A stretch of DNA of 64,000 nucleotides from Acidobacteriota bacterium (GTDB taxonomy: Bacteria; Acidobacteriota; Vicinamibacteria; Vicinamibacterales; UBA2999), in NCBI GenBank assembly GCA_021730945.1, contig JAKFYH010000046.1, positions 1-64,000 on the forward strand, in the 5' to 3' direction. The position numbers were made by a program, and so were the translations under genes. How positions within the stretch are numbered: position 1 is the first letter of the stretch; the number at the start of each line of letters is the position of its first letter. The notes under the pieces were generated by a model. The model did no database searches, had not been told where the DNA came from, and saw nothing but the letters and a program-made list of their open reading frames with translations. Positions 1 through 8,440 of this stretch are shown here, in pieces.

Positions 1-1641
1 GGGTGGGATTGCCGGACTCGCGGCAGTGGCCTGACCCGCCTGACCCGCCTGACTCGCCTGACCAGCCTGACCCGCCTGACCCGCCCCACCCTCGTCCGCC
101 TTGTTCTCTTCAGTCACATTCACTCCCTTGTCGGCTTCAATGCGGGGCCACAGGGCGCCCGCGTTCAGAATCTGTTTCTCACCTGACGTGCGCCAGGTCG
201 CGTCCTTGTCCAACCGGCGCTCAGACGCCGGCGCCGAGTCACCCAGACGACGGATGATTTCGGTGGCCGACGCCGGCATCACCGGCGAGAGCATCACGGC
301 GGCGATGCGCACGGCCTCGGCTGTGTCTGCCAGCACGCCGTTCAGGCGGTCGGCATTTGCCGGGTCTTTCGCCAGCGCCCACGGCTGCGTCTCGGCAATG
401 TAGTTGTTGGCCGCGCTCACCAGGCGGAAGGCGGCGGCGGCACCGTCGTGCAGTGCGTGCACATCCATCGCCGCCTTGTAGGCAGCGATGTTTTCGGCCG
501 CAACCGCGGCCAGCGGACCGCCGCCAGCCGCGCGGATCACGCCCTTCTGATACCGCTCGGTCATCGAGGCCACACGGTTCACCAGGTTGCCCAGGTTATT
601 GGCGAGGTCGGCGTTGTACTTCTCCTCGAATCGCTCCCAGGTGAAGTCACCGTCGCCGCCGTACGGGATCTCTTTGGCGAGGTAGAGCCGCAGCGGATCG
701 GGACCGAAACGATCCGCGGCATCCAGCGGATCGACGATGTTCCCCATCGTCTTGCTCATGCGCTCGCCCTTGAAGTAGACCCAGCCGTGGCCGAAGACCT
801 GTTTCGGCAACGCCACGCCGGCGCTCATGAGCATGGCCGGCCAGATCACGCAGTGGAAGCGCGTGATGTCCTTGCCAACCACATGGAGGCTGGCGGGCCA
901 CCACTGCTTGAATCGCTCCTCGTCCCAGCCATAGCCAACCGCCGCGGCGTAGTTGATCAGCGCGTCAAACCAGACATAGACCACGCTGGTGGGATCGAAC
1001 GGCACGGGAATGCCCCACGACTGCCCGGCGCGGCTCATGGAGATATCCTCGAGGCCACCCTCAACCAGCCGGAGAATCTCGTTGCGGCGGATATCGGGCT
1101 CGATGAAGCTGGGGTTCTCCTGGTAGTGCTTCAGCAGCGGCTGCTGGTACTTCGACAGGCGGAAGAACCAGTTCTTCTCCTTGATCCACTGCGGCTTGGT
1201 GTTGTGGATTGGGCAATTGCCTTCGACCAGGTCCTTCTCTTGCTTGAAGGCTTCGCAGCCCACGCAATAGAAGCCCTCGTACGAGCCCTCATAGATGTCG
1301 CCGTTGTCGAGACACGCCTGCGCCATCTTCTGAACGGCCGGAAAGTGGCGCTTCTTGTCGCTGGTGCGAATGAAGTCGTCGAACGACACGTCGAGGCGCT
1401 TCCACACGTCGCGGAAGACGCCCTCCATCTCGTCGCAGTAGGCCAGCGGGTCCTTGCCCTGTTCGGCCGCCTTGCGGAACACATTCTGCGAGTGCTCGTC
1501 ATTACCCATCAGGAAATGGGTATCGAACCCGGCCAGGCGGCGGTAGCGCGCGATGATGTCGGCGGTGACCTTCTCGTACGCCGTACCCAGATGCGGGCGG
1601 CTGTTGACGAAATCGATTGCGGTTGTCAGGTAATACTTCAT
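1..1641 (-). CDS. metG: methionyl-tRNA synthetase (3' end cut by window edge)
   Basis: This enzyme charges tRNA(Met) with methionine in the cytosol. 547 codons are visible and the C terminus lies outside the window. The ATG overlaps the larC stop by 4 bp (ATGA), so the two are translationally coupled in a radC-larC-metG operon. Seen: the HIGH-type signature NSRPHLGT near the N terminus, a zinc knuckle CVGC...CPIH near residue 126-145, and GERMSKT (KMSKS loop) near residue 290. The visible end is a low-complexity linker of AGQ units encoded by a 9-bp tandem repeat. In many MetRS such a linker leads to a C-terminal tRNA-binding domain; whether that domain exists here cannot be seen. Confidence 0.95.
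   Translation of the reverse strand, partial: MKYYLTTAIDFVNSRPHLGTAYEKVTADIIARYRRLAGFDTHFLMGNDEHSQNVFRKAAEQGKDPLAYCDEMEGVFRDVWKRLDVSFDDFIRTSDKKRHFPAVQKMAQACLDNGDIYEGSYEGFYCVGCEAFKQEKDLVEGNCPIHNTKPQWIKEKNWFFRLSKYQQPLLKHYQENPSFIEPDIRRNEILRLVEGGLEDISMSRAGQSWGIPVPFDPTSVVYVWFDALINYAAAVGYGWDEERFKQWWPASLHVVGKDITRFHCVIWPAMLMSAGVALPKQVFGHGWVYFKGERMSKTMGNIVDPLDAADRFGPDPLRLYLAKEIPYGGDGDFTWERFEEKYNADLANNLGNLVNRVASMTERYQKGVIRAAGGGPLAAVAAENIAAYKAAMDVHALHDGAAAAFRLVSAANNYIAETQPWALAKDPANADRLNGVLADTAEAVRIAAVMLSPVMPASATEIIRRLGDSAPASERRLDKDATWRTSGEKQILNAGALWPRIEADKGVNVTEENKADEGGAGQAGQAGQASQAGQAGQATAASPAIPP
31..84. repeat. 9-bp tandem repeat in metG linker
   Basis: Six consecutive 9-bp units of the form CTGACCCGC (two units vary) lie in frame in metG and encode repeated Ala-Gly-Gln on the minus strand. 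The same unit type occurs at 51727-51780. Confidence 0.9.
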
Positions 1642-2936
1642 CGCTCGAGCCATGCCTTCTGCGCCAACGCCTGAATCTCCTTAAGTGGGATGCCCCGGCC
1701 GGCGGCGAGTTTCGCCAGGTCCTCAAACTCGGGTTGCGCGTTGACGACCCGGCCGTTGCGGCTGGCCACCTTGAACCGCACCGGCCCCACCGCCGTCTCC
1801 ACCGTGACCATCTCGCGCTCGAGGCAATCGCGGGCCATCTCCTGGTAGCGCACGCCGATCGTGGTCGATTCACGGAACACCAGGTCGGTCAGCCGCTCGC
1901 GGTGCTCGGGTCGCGCGACAATCGTCATCAGCGTGCCCGGCCGGTTCTTCTTCATCTGCACCGCCGAGTAGAACACCTCGAGGGCACCGGCCGCATACAG
2001 GGCGTCCATCAGGTGCCCGAAGATCTGCGGATTCATGTCGTCGATTTCGCACTCGAGGACGACGACGTTGTGGGGCCTGGGGCCGGGGTCCTGGGTCGTG
2101 GGGCCCCCAGCCTCACCCACCAATACCCGCACCACGTTCGGCGTCTCTGTCAGTTCGCGGTCGCCGGCGCCGTACCCCACGCGAGTGACGCGCATGGGCG
2201 GCACCGGGCCGTAGGCCGAGGCGTACTCGGTCAGGATCAGCGCGCCGGTCGGGGTCAGCAACTCCGACTGGATGCCGGATGAGTAGATCGGCGCCTCCTT
2301 GAGCAGCGCCACCGTGGCCGGCGCCGGCACCGGGAAGACGCCGTGTGCCGACTTCACCATGCCGCCACCCACGTTCAAGGGCGACACCACAATGCGATCA
2401 ACGTTGAACCATTCGAGCGCGAACACCGCTCCGACGATGTCGATGATCGAGTCGAGGGCGCCAACCTCGTGGAGGTGCACCTGGTCCACCGACATGCCGT
2501 GAATGGCGGCCTCGGCTTCGGCCAGTCGCTGGAACATGGCGATTGCCTTCGCCTTGCCATGTACCGACAGGGCCGAGCGATTGATTGCCGCCTCGATCTC
2601 TTTGAGCGAGTGGTGGCCGTCGGAGCCGGCTTGATCATGTGAGTGACCTGGGGCACCGTGAGAATGGGTGTGCGGGTGGTGGTGGTGGTGGCCATGGTCG
2701 TGGGCCTCACCGGAGCTCACCGACGACTTCTGGGCGAGCGCACGCTCGTGCACGCGGAACTTGGTCGCGGTCACGCCAGTCTTGATCACGCGCTCCGCCG
2801 ACACGTCCCAGCCGTCCACCGCCAGGCTGCCGAGCGCGCGCCTCAGCTCATCCAGCGGCAGGCCGGCGTCAAGTAACGCGCCGAGAATCATGTCGCCGGC
2901 GGCGCCGGCAAAACAGTCGAAGTAAAGAATAGTCAC
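1638..2936 (-). CDS. larC: LarC, nickel-pincer cofactor (NPN) biosynthesis cyclometallase
   Basis: LarC inserts nickel into the pyridinium-dithiocarboxylate nucleotide to form the nickel-pincer cofactor used by lactate racemase and related enzymes. The 432-residue protein starts with the family signature DCFAGAAGDM. It carries a strongly His-rich insert around residues 78-105 (HDHGHHHHHPHTHSHG), which plausibly holds Ni(II). In Lactobacillus plantarum larC is read through a programmed frameshift; here one uninterrupted frame covers both halves. The GTG start overlaps the radC stop (GTGA). No larA, larB or larE is visible in the window, so the client enzyme is unknown. Confidence 0.9.
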   Translation of the reverse strand: MTILYFDCFAGAAGDMILGALLDAGLPLDELRRALGSLAVDGWDVSAERVIKTGVTATKFRVHERALAQKSSVSSGEAHDHGHHHHHPHTHSHGAPGHSHDQAGSDGHHSLKEIEAAINRSALSVHGKAKAIAMFQRLAEAEAAIHGMSVDQVHLHEVGALDSIIDIVGAVFALEWFNVDRIVVSPLNVGGGMVKSAHGVFPVPAPATVALLKEAPIYSSGIQSELLTPTGALILTEYASAYGPVPPMRVTRVGYGAGDRELTETPNVVRVLVGEAGGPTTQDPGPRPHNVVVLECEIDDMNPQIFGHLMDALYAAGALEVFYSAVQMKKNRPGTLMTIVARPEHRERLTDLVFRESTTIGVRYQEMARDCLEREMVTVETAVGPVRFKVASRNGRVVNAQPEFEDLAKLAAGRGIPLKEIQALAQKAWLER

Positions 2937-3601
2937 CGCTTGGATTCTTCCTTGAAGCTGAAGTAGTGCCCGTCGCCCAGAATGATGTGATCGCTCAACT
3001 CGATCCCGATGGCCTCGCCGGCAATCTCCAGCCGGCGGGTCAGCAGCCGATCGAACGCGCTCGGGGTCGGATCGCCGGACGGGTGGTTATGAAACACCAC
3101 CACGCTGGCCGCCGCGGCCGCCACCGCCACCCGGAAGACATCCCGGGGATGCGCCAGCGTCGCGTCGAGCGTACCGGTCGAGACCACGATCGTCCGCATC
3201 AGCCGGTGCTTCTGATCGAGCAGCATCACGCCCAGCCGTTCCACCACGCAGTCGCGGTAGCGCGGCATCAGGTAGTGGGCGGCGTCCTCGGGCGTCAGGA
3301 ATCGGGGGCGATCCGGCGTCTCCCGGATCAACGTCCGCCGGCCCAGTTCCACCGCGGCCACGACCCGGGCCGCACGCGAGGCGCCGATGCCAGGCACCCG
3401 CGCCAAGTCTTCCAACCCCAGTCGCCACAAGCCGGCCAGGCCGTCGGCGGCCGCGATCACATCGTGCGCCACGGTCAGCGCTCCCCCGGCCCGGGTTCCC
3501 GCACCGATGACCAGCGCCAGCAACTCGTTATCTCCCAGCGCGTCGACACCGGCCCGCTCCAGTTTCTCGCGCGGCCGGTCCACCACGGGCACGCGCAGCA
3601 T
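2933..3601 (-). CDS. radC: RadC-family JAB/MPN metalloprotein
   Basis: RadC (UPF0758) proteins have a helix-hairpin-helix region followed by a JAB1/MPN metal-binding domain; the cellular role is still debated. Seen: DRPREKL near the N terminus, the HhH-like VPGIGASRAARV, and the MPN motif FHNHPSGDPTPS with a downstream SDHIILG. I chose the ATG at 3601 (222 aa), which puts DRPREKL 8 residues in, as in the family. Longer readings start at 3694, which would overlap the divergent lipoprotein ATG, or further upstream inside that gene, and are unlikely. First gene of the radC-larC-metG operon. Confidence 0.88.
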   Translation of the reverse strand: MLRVPVVDRPREKLERAGVDALGDNELLALVIGAGTRAGGALTVAHDVIAAADGLAGLWRLGLEDLARVPGIGASRAARVVAAVELGRRTLIRETPDRPRFLTPEDAAHYLMPRYRDCVVERLGVMLLDQKHRLMRTIVVSTGTLDATLAHPRDVFRVAVAAAAASVVVFHNHPSGDPTPSAFDRLLTRRLEIAGEAIGIELSDHIILGDGHYFSFKEESKR

Positions 3602-3692
3602 CGATCCCGGCCCACCATGGTAGCTGATTGACGCCGGTTCTGCCGTCGCGGCGGGCCGGAGCGGTGACGCCGCTGTCGTATACTCCTCAGAC

Positions 3693-4262
3693 ATGGTTCG
3701 TTTCGCCCGCCGTCTGGCGCTGGTCATCGTCGTCCTCTTTGCCGCCTGCGCCGAACCCCCGAACAAGGAAATGAACCTCGCGCAAGGTGCGATCGAGGCC
3801 GCCCGGGCCGCCGGTGCCGAACGCTTTGCCGCTGCTGAACTCACCGCCGCCATCGACGCCCTCAAGCGCTCGAACGAGGCCGCCGCCGGCGACGACTACC
3901 GCCAGGCGCTCAGCCACGCACTCGACAGCTTCGAACGGGCACAAAATGCCGCCAAGCTCGCGGTCGAAGGCCGGGCCAACGCGCGTGGCGAAGCCGAGCG
4001 GGCCGTGACCCAGGTGGCGACCCTGCTGGCCACGGCCGAAGCCCAGCTGAAGACCGCGGCGCTGCCCGCTCGCGCGCTGAAGGCAGCACAGCAAACAATG
4101 GCGTCCGCCCGACAGTCCTTGCAAAAGGCGCGCACAGCGCTGGAGAAAGACGACTACTTGTCGGTGGGGCCGGCCCTGGAGGGTGTGGCGGCGGCGCTTC
4201 AGGCCACAATGACGCAGATGGACGCACCGGCGGCCAAGACGCCGGTCCGGCGCAAACGCTAG
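3693..4262 (+). CDS. small helical lipoprotein (DUF4398-like)
   Basis: A 189-residue protein with an N-terminal basic stretch, a hydrophobic segment and a lipobox ending FAAC near residue 19, so probably a lipoprotein at an envelope membrane. The rest is Ala-rich helix (repeated ARAAG, AIDALKRS, ALDSFERA patterns), with a basic tail RRKR. This resembles DUF4398 envelope lipoproteins; function unknown. A TATACT hexamer at 3679-3684 sits 8 nt before the ATG and there is no good Shine-Dalgarno site, suggesting a very short leader. It is divergent from radC and convergent with dapF. Confidence 0.7.
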   Translation: MVRFARRLALVIVVLFAACAEPPNKEMNLAQGAIEAARAAGAERFAAAELTAAIDALKRSNEAAAGDDYRQALSHALDSFERAQNAAKLAVEGRANARGEAERAVTQVATLLATAEAQLKTAALPARALKAAQQTMASARQSLQKARTALEKDDYLSVGPALEGVAAALQATMTQMDAPAAKTPVRRKR

Positions 4263-4330
4263 GTCGCCTGCCCGGAGATCGCGGTTTTCGCCAACTTAAT
4301 CGACCTGGTGACTGGCGGTTCCTGCGTCCC

Positions 4331-5146
4331 TCAATCGAGCGAGGGCACCCAGTGTCCGTCGAACAGGATCTCGGCCCACCCGGTCAGGAAGATTCCCTCG
4401 TCCGTCCACTCGACGCGCTGAGTCCCGCCTGGGGCGGTCACCTGGATATCGCGCTGCGCCCCGCCGTGCGCGATGGCGGCGATCGCCGCCGCGCAGGCGC
4501 CGGTACCCGATGCGTGGGTCGGGCCTACGCCACGCTCCCAGATCAGGATGCTGACGCGGTCGGGCGCGTCGATCACGGCAAACTCGACATTGGTGCCCTC
4601 GGCGAACCGGGCATGGGTGGCCAGGCCCGGACCCAGGCGGTGGAAGCGCTCGCGATCCGGCAGCGCCGTCATCAGCGCCACGCACTGCGGATTGCCAATC
4701 GCCAGCGTCGACACCGTCAACGTTTCACCGGCGACGGCAATCGACTCTTCCACCACCCGCTCGGGATGTCCGAGCGCGGCGCGAAACGTGTAGCGGCCGC
4801 CATCCTGCCCCGCCAGCGCGAGTGTCTTCAGACCGGCGTCGGTGGCCACGCGCACGTCGCGCAGGGGCACCAGTCCGGCGATCGCGCGCTGGTGCATGAC
4901 CAGCGCGGCTAGGCACCGCAGGCCGTTGCCCGACAACTCCGAGGGACTGCCATCGGCATTGACCAGCCGCATCTGTGCCGTGCCATCCGGGGCCACGGCG
5001 TAATAGATGACGCCGTCACCACCCGCGCCGGTGTGCCGCTCACACAACCGCCGCGTGAGCTGGTCCAGCCTTCGTCCGTCCACCTGCTGCGACGGGACGA
5101 ACAGGAAATCATTGCCGTAGGCATGCGCTTTGGCGAGGGTCAGCAT
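4331..5146 (-). CDS. dapF: diaminopimelate epimerase
   Basis: Converts LL- to meso-diaminopimelate for lysine and peptidoglycan synthesis. 271 residues, normal for the family. Catalytic cysteines are visible in SELSGNGLRCLA (the general motif ends at Cys) and in HASGTGACAAA; AYGNDF near the N terminus and GNPQCVAL are also typical. The ATG at 5146 (MLTLAKAHAYGNDF) overlaps the upstream stop by 1 bp (TGATG); a GTG at 5176 is possible but adds a non-family leader. Last gene of ttcA-dtd-barrel-dapF. Confidence 0.93.
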   Translation of the reverse strand: MLTLAKAHAYGNDFLFVPSQQVDGRRLDQLTRRLCERHTGAGGDGVIYYAVAPDGTAQMRLVNADGSPSELSGNGLRCLAALVMHQRAIAGLVPLRDVRVATDAGLKTLALAGQDGGRYTFRAALGHPERVVEESIAVAGETLTVSTLAIGNPQCVALMTALPDRERFHRLGPGLATHARFAEGTNVEFAVIDAPDRVSILIWERGVGPTHASGTGACAAAIAAIAHGGAQRDIQVTAPGGTQRVEWTDEGIFLTGWAEILFDGHWVPSLD

Positions 5147-5997
5147 CAGGGCACGCGGAAGGCATTGAAGACCCACGTCAGGCCGCCGCTGAATCCCACT
5201 TTGGGATCCCTCGACGTGAGCCCGAGCAACAGGCCGGCGTCGAGCCGGACGCCGCTCTTCGTGTAGCGGGCGCCAAAGCGGAGCAACCCGCGGTCCTCGG
5301 CCCCCGGCGTGGCGATCTCGGCGAAATTGGCGCGGCCGGCGAACTCGCCCACCAACTCGGCGTTGGCGCTGATGGCCCGCGCCACCGACAGGCTATAGGT
5401 CAGCAGGTCGTCCTGAGCCACGACAGCGGTCGGATTGCCCAGGATCAGCAATCCAGTGTTCGCCACCACCCGCACCGACTGTACCGTCTTGCCGAGGATC
5501 AGGCTGGTCGAGAAGTCCTGCATGTCCGTGCCCAGACCGGATTCGTTGCTGGCATTGGGCAGGCGGGTCGAAAACCGGAACGCCATCGACGGTCGACCAC
5601 TGGTCTCGCTCAGGAAGCGGATCTTGGCGCCGACCCTGATGTCCTCGACATCGCTGGTGGTGTCGCCGGTGAAGTCCAACAGCGACGCCAGCGGCGCCCC
5701 CGGCGCCCGCTCGGTGATCGCCAGCTTCTGATACAACCCGCCATCGATCTGAATCTCAGCGATCGAACTGACGCCGATACTGATACCGACCGACGGCACC
5801 GCCAGCAGGTTGCCGCGCAGTCCGGCCAGCGGCAGCGACACATCCCGTTGATGGTCGACACCAAGCTCGAGCAGGATGCGGCCGGCGCCAATGACTTCGG
5901 GGTCTTCGGTTTGCAACGGGCGCTGCTGCGCGCGGGCGGGAAGCGCGGCGGCGGCGACCGCCACCGCCAGGGCCATAGCCGTCAGGGTGCGATTCAT
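5146..5997 (-). CDS. predicted outer-membrane beta-barrel protein
   Basis: 283 residues with a clear signal peptide (hydrophobic AMALAVAVAAAALPARAQ, cleavage after AQA/AQ). The mature part alternates polar and hydrophobic residues in short segments and ends in FNAFRVP, as expected of a small barrel. No specific family recognised. The ATG at 5997 lies 4 bp after the dtd stop; an upstream in-frame start at 6048 would lie inside dtd and bury the signal peptide. Its place between dtd and dapF suggests constitutive expression, not a dedicated pathway. Confidence 0.65.
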   Translation of the reverse strand: MNRTLTAMALAVAVAAAALPARAQQRPLQTEDPEVIGAGRILLELGVDHQRDVSLPLAGLRGNLLAVPSVGISIGVSSIAEIQIDGGLYQKLAITERAPGAPLASLLDFTGDTTSDVEDIRVGAKIRFLSETSGRPSMAFRFSTRLPNASNESGLGTDMQDFSTSLILGKTVQSVRVVANTGLLILGNPTAVVAQDDLLTYSLSVARAISANAELVGEFAGRANFAEIATPGAEDRGLLRFGARYTKSGVRLDAGLLLGLTSRDPKVGFSGGLTWVFNAFRVP

Positions 5998-6001
5998 GGG
6001 A

Positions 6002-6451
6002 TCAGAACGTCTTCCTGCTATCCAGAAGAATGGTGACGGGCCCGTCATTCACCAGCGACACCTGCATCATGGCCTGGAACTCGCCGGTCTCGATGCGCAG
6101 CCCACTACCCTTCAATTCTTGCACGACCTCTTCGTAGAGCGCGCGGGCAATCTGCGGCTGGGCTGCCGAGGCAAACGACGGCCGCCGTCCATTGCGGGCG
6201 TCGCCTGACAGCGTGAACTGCGAGACGACCAGCACGCTGCCCTGCGTGTCGAGCACCGAGCGGTTCATCTTACCGTCATCATCGGCAAAAATCCGCAGGT
6301 CGCGGATCTTGGCGACCACGTACTGCCGGTCCGCCACGCCGTCGCCCTCCTCGACGCCCAACAGCACGAGCAGGCCCGGGCCGATCTCGCCGGTGACCCG
6401 CTCGCCGGCCGTGACTCGGGCCGAGGTCACGCGCTGGACGACGGCTCTCAC
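6002..6451 (-). CDS. dtd: D-aminoacyl-tRNA deacylase
   Basis: Hydrolyses D-aminoacyl-tRNAs (and Gly-tRNA(Ala)) in the cytosol, a proofreading function. 149 residues, full length. Family signatures are complete: MRAVVQRVTSARV at the start, SQFTLSGDARNGRRPSF (active-site SQFTL), and VNDGPVTILLD (the cross-subunit GP motif is NDGPVT). The GTG start overlaps the ttcA stop (GTGA). Confidence 0.96.
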   Translation of the reverse strand: MRAVVQRVTSARVTAGERVTGEIGPGLLVLLGVEEGDGVADRQYVVAKIRDLRIFADDDGKMNRSVLDTQGSVLVVSQFTLSGDARNGRRPSFASAAQPQIARALYEEVVQELKGSGLRIETGEFQAMMQVSLVNDGPVTILLDSRKTF

Positions 6452-7362
6452 GACTCCGGCGGCTTCGGGCCCAAGCCCGCGGTCTTGAGGTAGGCCGGCG
6501 GCACGACGGTCGCGGGCCGCGACAGCATGAGCGGAATCAACGGCACCTCCGCCGGGACATCGGCAAACTCCTGGAGTTCGGTCGCCAGCGTCCGGCGAAT
6601 GTCGCCGGCCGGGTTCAACCGGCGGTCGAGCAGGTGGCGCGGCATCACGTTGGCCAGCGCCTTGATCATCGAGTTCTTCACCGCCGGATGCTCGCGCTCA
6701 AGTTCCTGGATCAGCCGCTTCACGCGCTGACGCTGCAGACTGAGGTCGCCGCACGCGGGACAGCAGCAGCCGATGATCGGCAGTGATCGCTCCAGGCAAT
6801 ACGCCCGCGCCTCGGCCTCGGTGACGTAGACCAACGGGCGAATGACCACGTGCTTGCCGTTATCCGAGGTCAGGCGCGCCGGCATCGCCTTGAGCGCGCC
6901 GGCAAAGAACAGGTTCAGCAGCGCCGTCTCGACGAAGTCGTCCAGGTGATGTCCCAGGGCAATCTTGGTGGCGCCTGTCTCCCTGGCCATCCGGTACAAC
7001 ACGCCTCGGCGCAGTCGCGCGCACAGCGAACACGGCGTGTCGTCGCTGTCGAGCTTGTCATCGATGACGGCGCCGATGTTGGTGTGTTCGCTGTGGAATT
7101 GCCATCCGCGTTCCCGGCACGCCTCGCCAACCAGCTTGTGCTGAAAGCCTTCGTAGCCGGAGTCGACATTGACGGCCACAATCGAAAACGTGATCGGAGC
7201 GCGTTTCTGCAGGACGTCGAGAATCTGGATCAGCGCCCAGCTATCCTTGCCGCCCGAGAGTCCCACCATGACCCGATCGCCGTCTTCAATCAGGTTGAAG
7301 TCAGTAATCGCCTTGGTGGTCTTCTTGGCCAGGCGGGTTTCAAGCGGCGAACGGTAACTCAT
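6448..7362 (-). CDS. ttcA: tRNA 2-thiocytidine synthetase TtcA-type
   Basis: TtcA adenylates and thiolates C32 of certain tRNAs using ATP and an Fe-S cluster. 304 residues from the ATG at 7362. Seen: P-loop SGGKDS near residue 33, CSLC near residue 115, and a Cys-rich IGCCCPACGD near residue 205, the cysteines expected for cluster binding. A longer reading (from 7428) adds a Cys/Arg-rich stretch overlapping the next gene and is rejected. First gene of a four-gene operon with dtd. A related family (TtuA) cannot be fully excluded, but the MSYRSPLETRL start and spacing fit TtcA. Confidence 0.88.
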   Translation of the reverse strand: MSYRSPLETRLAKKTTKAITDFNLIEDGDRVMVGLSGGKDSWALIQILDVLQKRAPITFSIVAVNVDSGYEGFQHKLVGEACRERGWQFHSEHTNIGAVIDDKLDSDDTPCSLCARLRRGVLYRMARETGATKIALGHHLDDFVETALLNLFFAGALKAMPARLTSDNGKHVVIRPLVYVTEAEARAYCLERSLPIIGCCCPACGDLSLQRQRVKRLIQELEREHPAVKNSMIKALANVMPRHLLDRRLNPAGDIRRTLATELQEFADVPAEVPLIPLMLSRPATVVPPAYLKTAGLGPKPPES

Positions 7363-7402
7363 GGACGGTAAATGGTAACAGGAGTGGCGAGTCGGGAGTC
7401 GC

Positions 7403-8440
7403 CTACAGCAACAGCTTCTGAATCGCACCCGGCCAGGTCATGTGTTGAGCCACGGCCAGGCCGGCCGTGCCCAACCGCTCGGCGTGCGTACGGTCGTCCA
7501 TCACCCGGCGCATGGCCAGGGCCAGCGCTTCGGGGGTGGGCGCTGACACGTAGCCGCTCTCGCCGTCACGCACCAACTCCGACGGCCCGCCGCTGTCGGT
7601 GCAGGTCAGCACCGCCTTGCCGCACATGAACGCCTCGACCGTCACGAATCCGTAGTCCTCGTTGTAGGGCGGGAACACCACCGCGCGGCAATGCGCCAGA
7701 TGGTGCACCAGCCCGGCCTCGTCCAGTCGTCCGACAAACTTCACGCGATGGTCGAGTTCGAGCCGGCTGCTGAGCTTGGCCAGCGCGCCCAGTTCCGCGC
7801 CTTCACCGGCAATGACGCATTTAATACCCGCGGCGGCCGGCTCAGCCAGCGCGCGCAACACCAGGTCAAAGCGCTTGAGCGGCGACAGCCGCGACACGCC
7901 GAACAGGTAGTCGCCGTACCCGTCGTTGCGGTACTCCCGCTTGGGCGGTGGTGGATACAACACGTCGGACGGGATGCCGCCGAAACGCTGGAGGCGGGTC
8001 TGTACGGTGCCGGAAATGACAAACCGCCGTTGCAGCCGGGTGAGCAGATGGTGATCGACGCGATGCAAGATTGCCCGCCGCGCCCGTTCCTTGAGCTTGC
8101 CCTTCCACGACAACCGGGCGCTGAACTGCTCCCAGAGGTCGTAGTACTCACGCATGCGATGGTTCAACCACAGCACATGATTGGGGTGCTGGACGGCGAA
8201 GCCGGGGAACCGCAGGCTGATCACCTGATCGACCTTGCGCTCCTCGTGCGCCATCTGCACGTCGGTGAGCCAGGCGGCGAGGTAGGCGCTGCCCTGCCGG
8301 CCAAAGCGGTTCTGCGGCGTCACGATCAGCCCGGCGTGGTGGCCCTCTTCGTTCAGCGCCCGCACCAGTTCGCGCGCCATCACCAGGTGTCCGCCCTCGG
8401 CAAACGGCGGGCTCGAGGTGACCACGGCAATGGTGGCCAT
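7403..8440 (-). CDS. glycosyltransferase family 4
   Basis: A 345-residue GT-B fold glycosyltransferase, probably using a nucleotide-sugar donor at the cytoplasmic face. Seen: N-terminal Rossmann start MATIAVVTSSPPFAEGGH, donor-binding GVSRLSPLKRFDLVLRAL near residue 175, and an intact EX7E motif in NEDYGFVTVEAF near residue 262. It is the last gene of a five-gene operon (13818 to 7403); its ATG overlaps the upstream stop by 1 bp (TAATG). The C terminus is short, ending soon after the donor domain. Sugar specificity cannot be read from sequence. Confidence 0.88.
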   Translation of the reverse strand: MATIAVVTSSPPFAEGGHLVMARELVRALNEEGHHAGLIVTPQNRFGRQGSAYLAAWLTDVQMAHEERKVDQVISLRFPGFAVQHPNHVLWLNHRMREYYDLWEQFSARLSWKGKLKERARRAILHRVDHHLLTRLQRRFVISGTVQTRLQRFGGIPSDVLYPPPPKREYRNDGYGDYLFGVSRLSPLKRFDLVLRALAEPAAAGIKCVIAGEGAELGALAKLSSRLELDHRVKFVGRLDEAGLVHHLAHCRAVVFPPYNEDYGFVTVEAFMCGKAVLTCTDSGGPSELVRDGESGYVSAPTPEALALAMRRVMDDRTHAERLGTAGLAVAQHMTWPGAIQKLLL

